From assembly GCA_019314185.1 (NCBI GenBank), contig JAFCZU010000102.1:1-10596 (forward strand): a stretch of DNA of 10,596 nt. Direction: 5' to 3'. Within the stretch, counting starts at the first letter, position 1. The number at the start of each line of letters is the position of its first letter. This stretch comes from Deltaproteobacteria bacterium. Lineage in GTDB: Bacteria; Desulfobacterota; Desulfobacteria; Desulfobacterales; ETH-SRB1. The notes under the pieces were generated by a model. It worked only from the letters and a program-made list of their open reading frames with translations. It had not been told where the DNA came from and searched no databases. Positions 1 to 8,114 of the stretch are shown here, piece by piece. A program made the position numbers and the translations under genes.

Positions 1-150
1 GGGGGGGTCTATTTTGTCAAGACAAAGGCAAACGACATAGGTGCAGGAACAAGAGGAATAACACTAACCGGAAAATCAACCGGCAAGAGCAGTTATGCCT
101 CTGAGTTTTATGAGAATAAAGCTGAAGTTAAAACAAGGTCTGCGAAATAA
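1..150 (+). CDS. C-terminal end of an unidentified protein (5' end outside window)
   Basis: Frame 1 is open from the first base to a TAA at 148-150 and gives 49 residues, ending in ...FYENKAEVKTRSAK. The composition (many Lys, Thr, Gly and Ser, no long hydrophobic stretch) is that of a soluble or secreted protein tail. No motif identifies a family. The window edge cuts the gene, so its start and size are unknown. It lies on the same strand as the caspase gene that follows 283 bases later, so it could be an upstream neighbour, but the long gap argues against tight translational coupling. Confidence 0.5.
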   Translation, partial: GGVYFVKTKANDIGAGTRGITLTGKSTGKSSYASEFYENKAEVKTRSAK

Positions 151-235
151 TTTTGAAATAAAAAGAGCAGATTCTTGTGAATTTAGCCACGCATGGTGCG
201 GTACTAAAGAAATTAATCTGGATCTCAATAAATAA
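110..235 (+). other. Doubtful 41-codon ORF overlapping the end of the upstream gene
   Basis: An ATG at 110-112 opens a frame to TAA at 233-235 (41 residues). The second half reads like protein (SHAWCGTKEINLDLNK). It overlaps the last 41 bases of the upstream frame and has no convincing ribosome binding site. It may be chance, or the remains of the upstream gene's real C-terminus after a frameshift. It ends just before the strong ribosome binding site of the next small ORF. I would not call it a gene on this evidence. Confidence 0.15.
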
Positions 236-243
236 AAGGAGGG
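236..243 (+). promoter_or_regulatory. Strong Shine-Dalgarno ahead of a tiny ORF
   Basis: AAGGAGGG at 236-243 is a near-perfect anti-16S match, 9 bases before the ATG at 253. It is stronger than the site of any full-length gene in the window, which is odd because the frame behind it has only 21 codons. Confidence 0.5.
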
Positions 244-252
244 TTATTTAAA

Positions 253-318
253 ATGAAGAGGAGCTATTTAATTAGCCTGAATTATACAATTATGCCAGTT
301 CGAAAAGTGTCCTGGTAA
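253..318 (+). CDS. Possible 21-residue leader peptide or remnant of a gene start
   Basis: ATG at 253 is followed by 21 codons (MKRSYLISLNYTIMPVRKVS plus W) and TAA at 316-318. The only support is the strong ribosome binding site at 236-243. The N-terminus (MKRSYLISL) resembles the start of a signal peptide, but no hydrophobic core follows, so it may be a truncated exported-protein gene. It could also be a translated leader for the WD40-caspase gene starting 115 bases downstream. No known leader-peptide pattern, such as a run of one amino acid codon, is present. Confidence 0.3.
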   Translation: MKRSYLISLNYTIMPVRKVSW

Positions 319-433
319 GTCTAAACATATAAAAGCTCATCCTACGGAGCGGTGTTTGTACTGTATGGCGCGGGATGAAAGATGCATTACTGTAACAATC
401 CCAGAATCGAGTGGAAAAGCGTGGAGGCGCAAT

Positions 434-3400
434 ATGCATAAAACAAGTTTTGCTTTGAGGATACTGATAGCGGTTTTTGCTGTCCTGGTAATTTCAAGCC
501 CTGTAATGGCCTACGAAAAGCCGGAGATTTTCGTGCAGATGGGGCATTCAGATCAAGTAAATACGATGGTTCTTTCTGAAGATAGCAGCTATTTGGTTAC
601 CGGAAGTGGCGATAAAACAGTAAAACTATGGGATGCAGGTTCTGGTAGTGAGATAAGGACATTTACATGGCGCTCAGATAATAATGAATATAACTATATT
701 GCATCTGTTGGCATTTCAAATGATGGGAGATATGTCCTCGCAGGCGATAGAAAAGGCACTGTTAAAATATGGGACTCTATTAGCGGCAAAGAGATAAGAA
801 GTTATAAAAAACATTCCACGGGTGTTAGTTTTGTTAGAATCTCTTCTGACAAAAGGAGTGTTATATCAATAGGATTCAAATTAAAAGTGTGGGATACCTT
901 TACGGGGAAAGATATAAAGAGCATAGATGATATTGGAGTCGTTAATTTTTCTCCTGCTAATAATTACGTGCTTTCCGGTAGTGAATATGGCCCTGCTAAG
1001 AATACATATACAGTCTATGATATTGCAACGTTAAAAAAGATTTACTCATTTAAAGCTAAATTTGAATCTTATCCACCAAGCTCTGTAGCTTTTTCTCAGG
1101 ACGGCAGATATTGCTTAATGTCTAATAGCGATTATATCAAGGATACTATCAAGGAAAAATTTACGATAGAGCTGTGGGATATGGAGACAGGCAGGAAGGT
1201 TTATGCAATCGAAATGGATAAAAGAGTAAGGAATGTAGCTATATCGCCAGACGGAAAGTATGGCTTAGCTGCCGGAGACAAACTACTTCTTTTCGATATA
1301 AAAACAGGTAAATCTCTGAAGAAAATTACGGACAAACAAACCTATTTTGCCCTCTTTTCTCCAGATGGCAGACGTATCATTTATTCAGAATTCTTCAGCT
1401 CGTCACCAACTCTATATGATGTTTCTACAAGCAAGATTATACGAAAATTTGTTAGTCGCGCTGGAGTGCCAATCCATGGAATAGATATTTCAGCTGATGG
1501 GAAACTTGCTTTTTCAGGTGGCAATGATAATATCTTAAGGTTATGGGATATTCACGCGGGCAGACTAATCAAAACGATGAAGGGTGATTCGCAGGATGAA
1601 ACATTAAATTGTATAAATACGGTAGCTATTTCACCAAATGCTAAATATGGAGCAACAGGGGGGTACCATGTATTTAAACTCTGGGATTTATCTACGGGCA
1701 AAAACATTAAAACATGGGATTTAAATAATATCGAGGGAGAATATCTGGAGCCGACTGTAGTTACGTCAATATCTTTTTCTTCAGATAATAGATATGTTGC
1801 ATTGTCCCAGGGTGTTGGCTACATCATAGTCATAGAAGTTGAAAGTGGTAATATCAAAGTAAAATTAAAAGGAAGCCCAACTGATTGTCCTCTTTCATTT
1901 AGCCCTGATGGAAAATATTTGATTCATTCAATTGCCAATCGCTCTTCGTCTTCGAAAACCCTGGGACCAGGAAAAACAATTGTTTGGGATATTGAAAATG
2001 ATAGGGAAGTAAGAAGGTTCGAGGGTATAGGATGTGGAGTTTTTTCTCCAGACAGTAAATATGTGCTCTATGGAGAAAAAGATGGTCTTAAGTTATGGGA
2101 TATTCAAACAGGTAGAAAAATAAAAGATTTTAAAACAACTGCCTTAATCGGTAGTTTTGGTATGGGGTGGTGGAGAGAGTCATTTGGGAAGTTTTTTTTT
2201 CCAGGTGATGATCGTAAAGAAGTAACAATATATGAGTCGGACAGCCTCTCGGAAATATCAACATTCAAAGGGCATCTTAAGTATATTACTGACATCAAAT
2301 TTATGCCTGATGGAAAATCTGTTTTTTCAGGCGGGTTTGACGGCACCATGCGTCTCTGGGATATCAATACCGGCAAGGAAATCGCCCAGTTCATCACCTT
2401 CAAAGACGGCGAGTGGATCGTCATCACTCCGGAAGGATATTATAACTCCTCTGCCAATGGGGACAAGCACTTAAATGTCAGTATCGGCAACAGAGTTTAT
2501 GGCATAGACCAGTACCGGACCACATTTTATAAACCACGGATAGTTGAGGCAGTATTGAGAGGAGTCGATATTGAAGATGCCGTTGCCCGTGTTTCTGGAG
2601 AGCACAAAGAAGCCCTCTCTGCCGCGCATACAGAACCTCCTTTTGTTGTAATCAAATCACCTGAAGACGGCAAAAAGATAAACTCAACAGATGCTGAAAT
2701 CTCTCTGTATATTGAGGACAGGAACCAGACAATAAAGAAGGTGAAGGTCTTTGTAAACGGAAGGGTCGCTGCAGGTGCAGAGGGAAGAGGCATCAAGGTA
2801 ACAGGCACTGTTCCAGAAGGCAAAAAAGCCCTTGAATTAAAGATCCCCGTTCAGTTGGACGTCGGGGAAAACCTGATTGAGGTAACGGCATTCAACGGTT
2901 TTTCAGAGGGCAGAAAATCCATCCATGTATATTCATCCGCTGCAAGAGCTAAAGACAAGGTTATGCTTCCGAACCTGTGGATACTCTCTATCGGTATAAA
3001 CCGATATCAGGACAAAAAACTGCCTTCTCTTTCCTATGCGGCCTCAGACGCAGAAGGAATTGTTAAGGCGTTCAGTGGTCAGAAGGGGAAATTATTCCGC
3101 AAGATAAACAGCCTTGTCATCAATGATGGGAGCCGGGTAAAGCCGACGTATGAAAATATCATTGATAACCTCAATTATCTGAGCAGGGCCGGGCATAATG
3201 ATGTTGCCATGCTCTTTATTGCGGGTCACGGTATGAATGACGATCGCGGGGAGTTTTATTTTCTGCCAAGCGACGCGTTTATAAAGGATGACGGAACAAT
3301 AAAGAGGTCACGGGCAATTTCATGGCGCGAGATAAAATCCATACTGGACATACCCGCTAAGAAACTGCTCTTTGCGGATACCTGCCATTCGGAGGGTATA

Positions 3401-3718
3401 AGCGGAAAAAAGACAAGAGGCGTTGACAGCGACAGGTTTGTAAAGGAACTCCAGGAGGCAAACGCGGTCATCTTCACCTCAAGCAGGGGCAGGGAACTCT
3501 CGCAGGAATCGGATAGATGGAAACACGGGGCGTTCACATATGCCCTGATACAGGGGATAAAAGGTAAGGCTGACTTAATCAGGGATAATAAGATTTCCAT
3601 GAAGGAACTCGATGCCTATGTTTCGGAGACAGTGCCAAAGATAACCAACGGCGCCCAGCACCCGATCACAAACACCCCCGATGGTTATGTAAATTTTCCT
3701 GTCGCAATAGTGAAATAG
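434..3718 (+). CDS. Exported WD40-repeat / Ig-like / caspase-like (peptidase C14) protein
   Basis: The protein has 1094 residues. I chose ATG 434 because GGAGG at 423-427 lies 6 bases upstream and a clean signal peptide follows (MHKTSFALRILIAVFAVLV, cleavage near VMA|YEK at residue 26). An upstream in-frame TTG at 356 would bury that signal. Residues about 34-654 hold some 14 WD40 units, many ending in LWD or a variant (VKLWDAGSG, LRLWDIHAG, MRLWDINTG), enough for two seven-bladed propellers. Next comes a linker (EWIVITPEGYYNSSANGD) typical of WD40-caspase fusions, then an Ig-like domain at about 734-834. The caspase-like domain starts near 848 (LWILSIGINRYQD) and keeps both catalytic residues: His932 in IAGHG and Cys984 in ADTCHS. 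Family knowledge points to an Arg/Lys- or Asp-type clan CD protease gated by its propellers; the substrate is unknown. The signal peptide implies action in the periplasm or outside. The WD40 half is more AT-rich than the C-terminal half. Confidence 0.93.
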   Translation: MHKTSFALRILIAVFAVLVISSPVMAYEKPEIFVQMGHSDQVNTMVLSEDSSYLVTGSGDKTVKLWDAGSGSEIRTFTWRSDNNEYNYIASVGISNDGRYVLAGDRKGTVKIWDSISGKEIRSYKKHSTGVSFVRISSDKRSVISIGFKLKVWDTFTGKDIKSIDDIGVVNFSPANNYVLSGSEYGPAKNTYTVYDIATLKKIYSFKAKFESYPPSSVAFSQDGRYCLMSNSDYIKDTIKEKFTIELWDMETGRKVYAIEMDKRVRNVAISPDGKYGLAAGDKLLLFDIKTGKSLKKITDKQTYFALFSPDGRRIIYSEFFSSSPTLYDVSTSKIIRKFVSRAGVPIHGIDISADGKLAFSGGNDNILRLWDIHAGRLIKTMKGDSQDETLNCINTVAISPNAKYGATGGYHVFKLWDLSTGKNIKTWDLNNIEGEYLEPTVVTSISFSSDNRYVALSQGVGYIIVIEVESGNIKVKLKGSPTDCPLSFSPDGKYLIHSIANRSSSSKTLGPGKTIVWDIENDREVRRFEGIGCGVFSPDSKYVLYGEKDGLKLWDIQTGRKIKDFKTTALIGSFGMGWWRESFGKFFFPGDDRKEVTIYESDSLSEISTFKGHLKYITDIKFMPDGKSVFSGGFDGTMRLWDINTGKEIAQFITFKDGEWIVITPEGYYNSSANGDKHLNVSIGNRVYGIDQYRTTFYKPRIVEAVLRGVDIEDAVARVSGEHKEALSAAHTEPPFVVIKSPEDGKKINSTDAEISLYIEDRNQTIKKVKVFVNGRVAAGAEGRGIKVTGTVPEGKKALELKIPVQLDVGENLIEVTAFNGFSEGRKSIHVYSSAARAKDKVMLPNLWILSIGINRYQDKKLPSLSYAASDAEGIVKAFSGQKGKLFRKINSLVINDGSRVKPTYENIIDNLNYLSRAGHNDVAMLFIAGHGMNDDRGEFYFLPSDAFIKDDGTIKRSRAISWREIKSILDIPAKKLLFADTCHSEGISGKKTRGVDSDRFVKELQEANAVIFTSSRGRELSQESDRWKHGAFTYALIQGIKGKADLIRDNKISMKELDAYVSETVPKITNGAQHPITNTPDGYVNFPVAIVK

Positions 3719-3746
3719 AGATTTTGAGGTTTTATGAGGCGATGAC

Positions 3747-3753
3747 AAAGGAG
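3747..3753 (+). promoter_or_regulatory. Ribosome binding site of the TPR-CHAT gene
   Basis: AAAGGAG at 3747-3753, 7 bases before ATG 3761, fixes the start. The 42-base spacer from the caspase gene shows no terminator, which supports co-transcription. Confidence 0.7.
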
Positions 3754-3760
3754 AGCAAGA

Positions 3761-6700
3761 ATGATTGCAAACAAAACCATTAAATTTTCTGCTTTATTGC
3801 TTATTTCTTTTTTAATTCTTTCTACCATTTCTTTTGCCGGAAGCGGAGATGAAGCGGAAAGATTGTGGGAACTTGGAGAAAAGGCTTATGATGCGGGCAG
3901 GTATAGTGAAGCCCATGCTTATTATGAGAAATCTCTGTCTAAATGTGCCGGTGATCTTGAGTGTGTTGCAGCTAATTCAAACGGTATTGGGGCAGTTTAT
4001 GAAGCATTGGATGACGATGAACGGGCATTTAAATATTACAAAGATGCGCTTACTGCTGCAAGAAAAATAAATAACAGGGACCTTATTGCAACAAACCTTT
4101 TTAATGTAGGCGCAATCTATAATCAGACTTTTAATCAGTACGAAAAGGCCTTAACCCTTTTTGAGGAGTCATCAAGGATATTCAGAGAATTGAAAGACAG
4201 AGAAAGCCTTGCTATTGTTTTGTTTAATAGGGGCAAGACTTTAAATTCCCTTGGCAGGTACGAAAATGCCCTCTCTGTTTTTAATGAATCCCTGGAGATG
4301 AACAGAAAACTTAACAATCAGGCAGGCATCGCAGGGAACCTGAATATGATTGGCAGTGTCTATGCAAACCTCGGACAAAATGACAAATCCCTCCCATCCT
4401 ACCAGGAGGCGCTAAGGATAAACAGACGACTGAACATTCCCGAAGGAATAGCAACAACATTAAGACATATCGGAGATGCATATTGCGATCTTCACAAGCA
4501 TGACAAAGCGCTTTCATATTACCAGAACGCACTGGATATACAGAGGAAACACAACTTGCGCCTGGATATGGCCGTAACCCTGACAAACATGGGAGCATTT
4601 TGCTACGACATCAATCAATATGATAAAGCTATTTCATATTATGAAGAATCACTGAATATAGGCAAAAAAATAAATAATTCAGCCATTATTGCTGTCAATC
4701 TGGGCAATATCGGCAGTATATATGCACGCCTCGGTAAATCTGATAAAGCCCTTTCTTATTATAAACAATCTCTGAATTTGGAGCAGCGACTTAACAGACA
4801 GCAAAAGATAGCAATAACCCTTAATAACATCGGCATGGAATATTTTCGCCTTGGACAGTATGAGAGGGCGCTCGATTATCTGAACAAGGCGCTGAAGATA
4901 GAGAGAAGATTGAACAATCCGCATAATATCGCTGCCAGGTTAAATAACATCGGAGCTGTTTATCTCCGTCAGAAGCGATATGGAGAAGCAGAGAAAGTGT
5001 TTCTTGAAAGGAAAGATACAGGAAAGAGAATTGCAAAGACCAGATTGATTCATGCCGGATTGGCAGAGGTTTATCTTGAAACGAAAAGATACAACAACGC
5101 ACTGATGTTACTGAAGAAACTCCCGCCGACATGGAGGGATAGCAGAAAGCGTCGTATGGAATATCACACACAATACGGACAGGCATTGAAAGGCAAAGGC
5201 ATTCTCAGGGAATCGTCGCAGGAATTGTTCAAGGCGGTTTTAATAGTTGAGGAAATAAGAGGTGAAGTTAGTGAAAGGAGCGGTTTTTTCGCCGGAGGCG
5301 GTTACATCAGCCGTTTAACCCCTCACAGAGAGCTTGTGGCTGTTCTTTCAGAAATGGCACTTAACGGCGAAAAAATGGACGATAGTTTTCGGACTTACGG
5401 CAAAGACACTGCATCAGCCGCTTTTTACTTTTCGGAAATGACAAAGGCAAGAACACTCCTTGAGGCAATGGCCGCGTCGGCAAAAAAGAGCCAGAGTGTA
5501 AAGATACCACAATATTTAAAGGAAAAAGAACAATCTCTGCTTAATCAGCTTGCAGCAACAGACAGGCAATGGGAAGATGCATATAAAAAGGGAGAAGACG
5601 CCTTAAACAGGCTTAAAAGAAGGAAGAGAATCCTTACAGATGAACTTGACAATCTGATAAAAGAATTAAGGCAAAAATATCCCGGATACGCTGCCCTTCA
5701 TTATCCCAAATCTGTCTCTCCTGAGGATTTGCCTCTTAAAAAAGATGAGGTTTTGCTTGAATATGCTATTGGAGAAGATGCCGGGTATCTGTTTGTGGTG
5801 AGAAAAGGCGGCGTAAAAAGGCTGGTCAAAATACCTGTTACAAAGAAAAGGCTTGAAGAGAAGATAAAATCGTTTATAGAGCCGATGAACACAAAAGAAT
5901 ATGAGAAATTTTCCGTAAAAGAGGCAAAGGCTCTTTATGACCTTCTGCTTTCAGAGGCAGTAAAAGATATTCATGAAAATGAAAAAATAATAATAGTTCC
6001 TGACGGGATTTTAGGGCTTTTACCTTTTGAAGCGCTGGTGATAAAAGAAGGAAAGGATGAAAAAGACACTCTTTATGCAGGCGATAGACATGCCATAAGC
6101 TATTATCAATCAGCATCTGTTTTATCCATCCAAAGGTCTCTAAAATACATCAACCCTGAAAAAACGCTTTTTGCTTTAGGGAATCCAGTATACAGTGATA
6201 AAGATCCTCGTTATCTTGCGTGGAAAAAGAGAGAAGAAGAACCTGCCATTGCAAATTCAAAGAAATATGCTTTTCGCGGGCTTGCAATAAAAGCAAAATG
6301 GGGAAAGACCACCGAGGAAGGCATAGGCAACAAGGTAGAATTTCCACCACTTCCTGAGACGGAAATCGAAGTGAAAGAGATAGCAAAGATAATGGGTGTA
6401 TCCCCGGAACCCCCGGATATACTACTCTCGGTTTTAGCCAATGAAACAGAAGTCAGAAAGGCTGATCTTAAAGAATACAGATATATTCATTTTGCCACTC
6501 ATGCCTCCTTGCCGGGGATGGTTCAAGGGATAAATGAGCCTTTTATTCTTCTCAGTCAGGTAGAAAATTACGGAAGCGATGATGGCTTTCTCACTTTAAG
6601 CGATGTTCTGGACTTAAAACTTAATGCAGATATGGTGGCGCTGTCCGCATGTGTCACGGGCGTTGGCAAAGAGGTAGAGGGGGAAGGGGTTGTAAACCTT

Positions 6701-6916
6701 GCGAGAGCATTTCAATATGCAGGCGCAAAGGCTGTAGTGGTAAGCCTTTGGGAAGTTGCATCAGAACCGGCAGTGGAATACATGAAAATATTTTATGGCC
6801 ATTTAAAAGCCGGCAGGGACAGAAGCGAGGCATTGAAGTTTGCAAGAAATGAAATAAAAGCAAAATACCCGAACCCGTTCTTTTGGGCCGTGTTTATACT
6901 TCATGGTGAAGGTTAA
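3761..6916 (+). CDS. Exported TPR-repeat protein with C-terminal CHAT (caspase-like) domain
   Basis: The protein has 1051 residues. A signal peptide covers residues 1-26 (MIANKTIKFSALLLISFLIL, cleavage near SFA|GSG). A TPR array follows at about 30-460, with 40-residue units such as DKALSYYKQSLNLEQRLNRQ. Next is a helical and coiled-coil part (about 583-646, rich in Lys, Glu and Leu). The CHAT domain occupies roughly 660-1050, with the expected His914 in HFATHAS and Cys964 in LSACVTG, and ends in the usual FFWAVFILHG. CHAT is a clan CD protease fold related to caspases and separase. In known systems TPR-CHAT proteins cut a partner when the TPR part senses a signal. Here the protein is exported, unlike the cytoplasmic CRISPR-linked Csx29 type. 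It follows the caspase gene by 42 bases on the same strand, so the two are probably one operon and may act in one proteolytic pathway (inference). All key residues are intact. Confidence 0.93.
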   Translation: MIANKTIKFSALLLISFLILSTISFAGSGDEAERLWELGEKAYDAGRYSEAHAYYEKSLSKCAGDLECVAANSNGIGAVYEALDDDERAFKYYKDALTAARKINNRDLIATNLFNVGAIYNQTFNQYEKALTLFEESSRIFRELKDRESLAIVLFNRGKTLNSLGRYENALSVFNESLEMNRKLNNQAGIAGNLNMIGSVYANLGQNDKSLPSYQEALRINRRLNIPEGIATTLRHIGDAYCDLHKHDKALSYYQNALDIQRKHNLRLDMAVTLTNMGAFCYDINQYDKAISYYEESLNIGKKINNSAIIAVNLGNIGSIYARLGKSDKALSYYKQSLNLEQRLNRQQKIAITLNNIGMEYFRLGQYERALDYLNKALKIERRLNNPHNIAARLNNIGAVYLRQKRYGEAEKVFLERKDTGKRIAKTRLIHAGLAEVYLETKRYNNALMLLKKLPPTWRDSRKRRMEYHTQYGQALKGKGILRESSQELFKAVLIVEEIRGEVSERSGFFAGGGYISRLTPHRELVAVLSEMALNGEKMDDSFRTYGKDTASAAFYFSEMTKARTLLEAMAASAKKSQSVKIPQYLKEKEQSLLNQLAATDRQWEDAYKKGEDALNRLKRRKRILTDELDNLIKELRQKYPGYAALHYPKSVSPEDLPLKKDEVLLEYAIGEDAGYLFVVRKGGVKRLVKIPVTKKRLEEKIKSFIEPMNTKEYEKFSVKEAKALYDLLLSEAVKDIHENEKIIIVPDGILGLLPFEALVIKEGKDEKDTLYAGDRHAISYYQSASVLSIQRSLKYINPEKTLFALGNPVYSDKDPRYLAWKKREEEPAIANSKKYAFRGLAIKAKWGKTTEEGIGNKVEFPPLPETEIEVKEIAKIMGVSPEPPDILLSVLANETEVRKADLKEYRYIHFATHASLPGMVQGINEPFILLSQVENYGSDDGFLTLSDVLDLKLNADMVALSACVTGVGKEVEGEGVVNLARAFQYAGAKAVVVSLWEVASEPAVEYMKIFYGHLKAGRDRSEALKFARNEIKAKYPNPFFWAVFILHGEG
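4025..4990 (+). repeat. TPR-coding repeat array in exact 120-base register
   Basis: The small residue (usually Ala) of the TPR helix falls at 4148, 4268, 4388, 4508, 4628, 4748, 4868 and 4988, exactly 120 bases (40 codons) apart; the first unit (4025) is 123 bases ahead. Neighbouring units also share DNA, for example TGATAAAGC at 4621 and 4741. This is a coding repeat, not a separate element. Confidence 0.8.
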
Positions 6917-7141
6917 AAGGCATGTGAGGATTAAACCTTTAAAATAGATTTTCACGGACGCTGTTCCGAAAAAGTCTTGGCTAATTCGGAATTTATGTCA
7001 AAACAGTCGTTATGAAGCGATATCTGACAAAACATATTCTATAAACGCCTAAATTCAACCCCCTTTGTCGCTCGGATCAAGTCCGGCAGGACGATTTAGG
7101 GACTTTTTACGAGTTCATCAATCTTGGAAGGCTTGAAAAAG
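6917..7141. other. Intergenic block between the CHAT gene and the TPR-YidD pair
   Basis: This gap holds a possible hairpin (TTCCGAA at 6964-6970 with TTCGGAA at 6985-6991, 14-base loop, no T-run) and one arm of the long-range inverted repeat (7043-7062). It also holds a G/C-richer stretch ending in GACTTTTTACGAGTTCATCA. I recall similar phrases as common intergenic sequence in related genomes, but cannot check this. No clear terminator or promoter was found, so whether the next gene has its own promoter is open. Confidence 0.4.
7043..7062 (+). repeat. Left arm of a 20-base inverted repeat (partner at 10357-10376)
   Basis: The 20 bases beginning AAACGCCTAAATTC are the exact reverse complement of 10357-10376. 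The match stops at both edges (T versus G on one side, C versus T on the other), with only patchy similarity beyond. The two arms bracket 3.3 kb that includes the yidD pair, the HigA remnant and the two minus-strand genes. Confidence 0.75.
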
Positions 7142-8065
7142 ATGCGCAAAGCTCCCATAAATATCATAGTTTTTTGTATTATATTCCTTCTTATTACATG
7201 CCCCTGGGAGGCGAGAGGAGAAGAGGATAATATTAAAAGGCAATTTGAATATGCGGAAAGTCTTTTCAAAGAGGGCGATTTTTACAGGGCTATAACCGAA
7301 TACAAAAGATTTATCTTTTTCTTTCCGGAAGAAGAAAAAGCAGAAAAGTGTTACTTCATGATAGGCAAGAGCTATTTCAAGGCAAAAAAATGGGTGGAAG
7401 CTATTGATGCCATGAAAGTGTTCATAGCCAAGTTTCCCCGTAGTTTCATGTTAAATGACGCCCTCTATCTCAAGGGGGTGGCAGAAAAAAAATTCAAGAA
7501 ATATGATGATGCTCTTTCAACTTTTGAGGAGATAATAAAAACGAGTTCCGGAGAATACAAAAATAAGGCAATCTATCAGAACGCTCTTGTTCTCGTTGAT
7601 ATAGAAGACTGGAAAAGGGCAAGTAAGACCTTTTTAAAGATTCCGGAAGAAAGCGTTCTATCTCCTGCGGCAAGAATTTTCTCATCGGGGCTTGAAAATT
7701 TTGACAATCTTCCAAGAAAATCTCCTGCCACAGCAGGCGTTCTTGCTGCTATAATACCGGGCGCAGGACACTTATACACGGAAAGACCACGTGATGCCCT
7801 CGTAGCCTTTTTGTTAAATGGAGCCTTTATCTGGGCAGCAGTTGAGCTTTTTAACGATGAAAACTATGTTGCAGGCGGCGTGTTTACATTTTTCGAATTA
7901 GGCTGGTACTCCGGCAATATTTACAGCGCTGTCAGCAACGCTCATAAATATAACAGGAGAGTAAAAAAAAATTTTCTCGAAAATCTCAGGGATAAGTGTT
8001 TTCTGTCCTATTACCATAACAATAAAAGCTCATCCAATGGTCTGATATTAAGCATGAGGTTTTAG
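7142..8065 (+). CDS. Exported TPR protein with C-terminal membrane segments, paired with yidD
   Basis: The protein has 307 residues from ATG 7142. AAGG at 7128-7131 is a modest ribosome binding site, and an in-frame TTG at 7124 is less likely. A hydrophobic signal (residues about 6-24) ends near EARG|EED. Residues about 30-170 form TPR-like helical pairs of the YbgF/outer-membrane-assembly style (FEYAESLFKEGDFYRAITEY, then two or three similar units). The C-terminal part has a glycine- and alanine-rich hydrophobic segment (TAGVLAAIIPGAGHLYTERP) and a second one (ALVAFLLNGAFIWAAVELF), so this end is probably membrane-embedded. This TPR plus PGAGxxY layout next to yidD is one I associate with several Gram-negative phyla. 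The exact role is unknown; a link to membrane protein assembly or envelope maintenance is inference from the neighbour. The stop is 64 bases before yidD. Confidence 0.8.
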   Translation: MRKAPINIIVFCIIFLLITCPWEARGEEDNIKRQFEYAESLFKEGDFYRAITEYKRFIFFFPEEEKAEKCYFMIGKSYFKAKKWVEAIDAMKVFIAKFPRSFMLNDALYLKGVAEKKFKKYDDALSTFEEIIKTSSGEYKNKAIYQNALVLVDIEDWKRASKTFLKIPEESVLSPAARIFSSGLENFDNLPRKSPATAGVLAAIIPGAGHLYTERPRDALVAFLLNGAFIWAAVELFNDENYVAGGVFTFFELGWYSGNIYSAVSNAHKYNRRVKKNFLENLRDKCFLSYYHNNKSSSNGLILSMRF

Positions 8066-8114
8066 GGAGTGTTTAGAGGTCAGAACCAGTTGAACCGTTG
8101 AATATAGAACGCTT

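Larger units (their letters stand above)
151..433 (+). other. 283-base gap upstream of the WD40-caspase gene
   Basis: Apart from the tiny ORF and its ribosome binding site, this stretch shows no full gene, tRNA or clear terminator. There is a TACAAT hexamer at 285-290 that could serve as a -10 element, but no matching -35 lies 16-18 bases upstream, so I do not call a promoter. The operon promoter must lie here or further upstream. Confidence 0.4.

Noticed and set aside
2104..3600. Open frames of 80-114 codons on both strands inside the caspase gene
   Set aside because: They overlap a clear domain-bearing gene, have low-complexity Ser/Pro-rich products and no ribosome binding sites; they are shadows of the coding frame.
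4025..4990. Regularly spaced repeats as a possible CRISPR or satellite array
   Set aside because: The 120-base period is fully explained by 40-residue TPR units in an open frame, and the units are diverged.
4135..6863. Several 60-121 codon antisense frames inside the TPR-CHAT gene
   Set aside because: They mirror the periodic codon pattern of the TPR and CHAT parts and show no protein motifs of their own.
3761..6916. A CRISPR-linked TPR-CHAT protease (Csx29 type)
   Set aside because: There is no CRISPR array and no Cas7-11-like gene in the window, and the protein has a signal peptide, which does not fit a cytoplasmic Cas partner.
6916..6940. AAAGG/CCTTT as a terminator for the protease operon
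   Set aside because: The stem is only 5 base pairs with a 15-base loop and no T-run, so it is not a credible terminator.
7142..7213. Lipoprotein signal (LITC) in the TPR protein before yidD
   Set aside because: Thr at the -1 position is a poor lipobox; an ordinary signal peptide or anchor is more likely.
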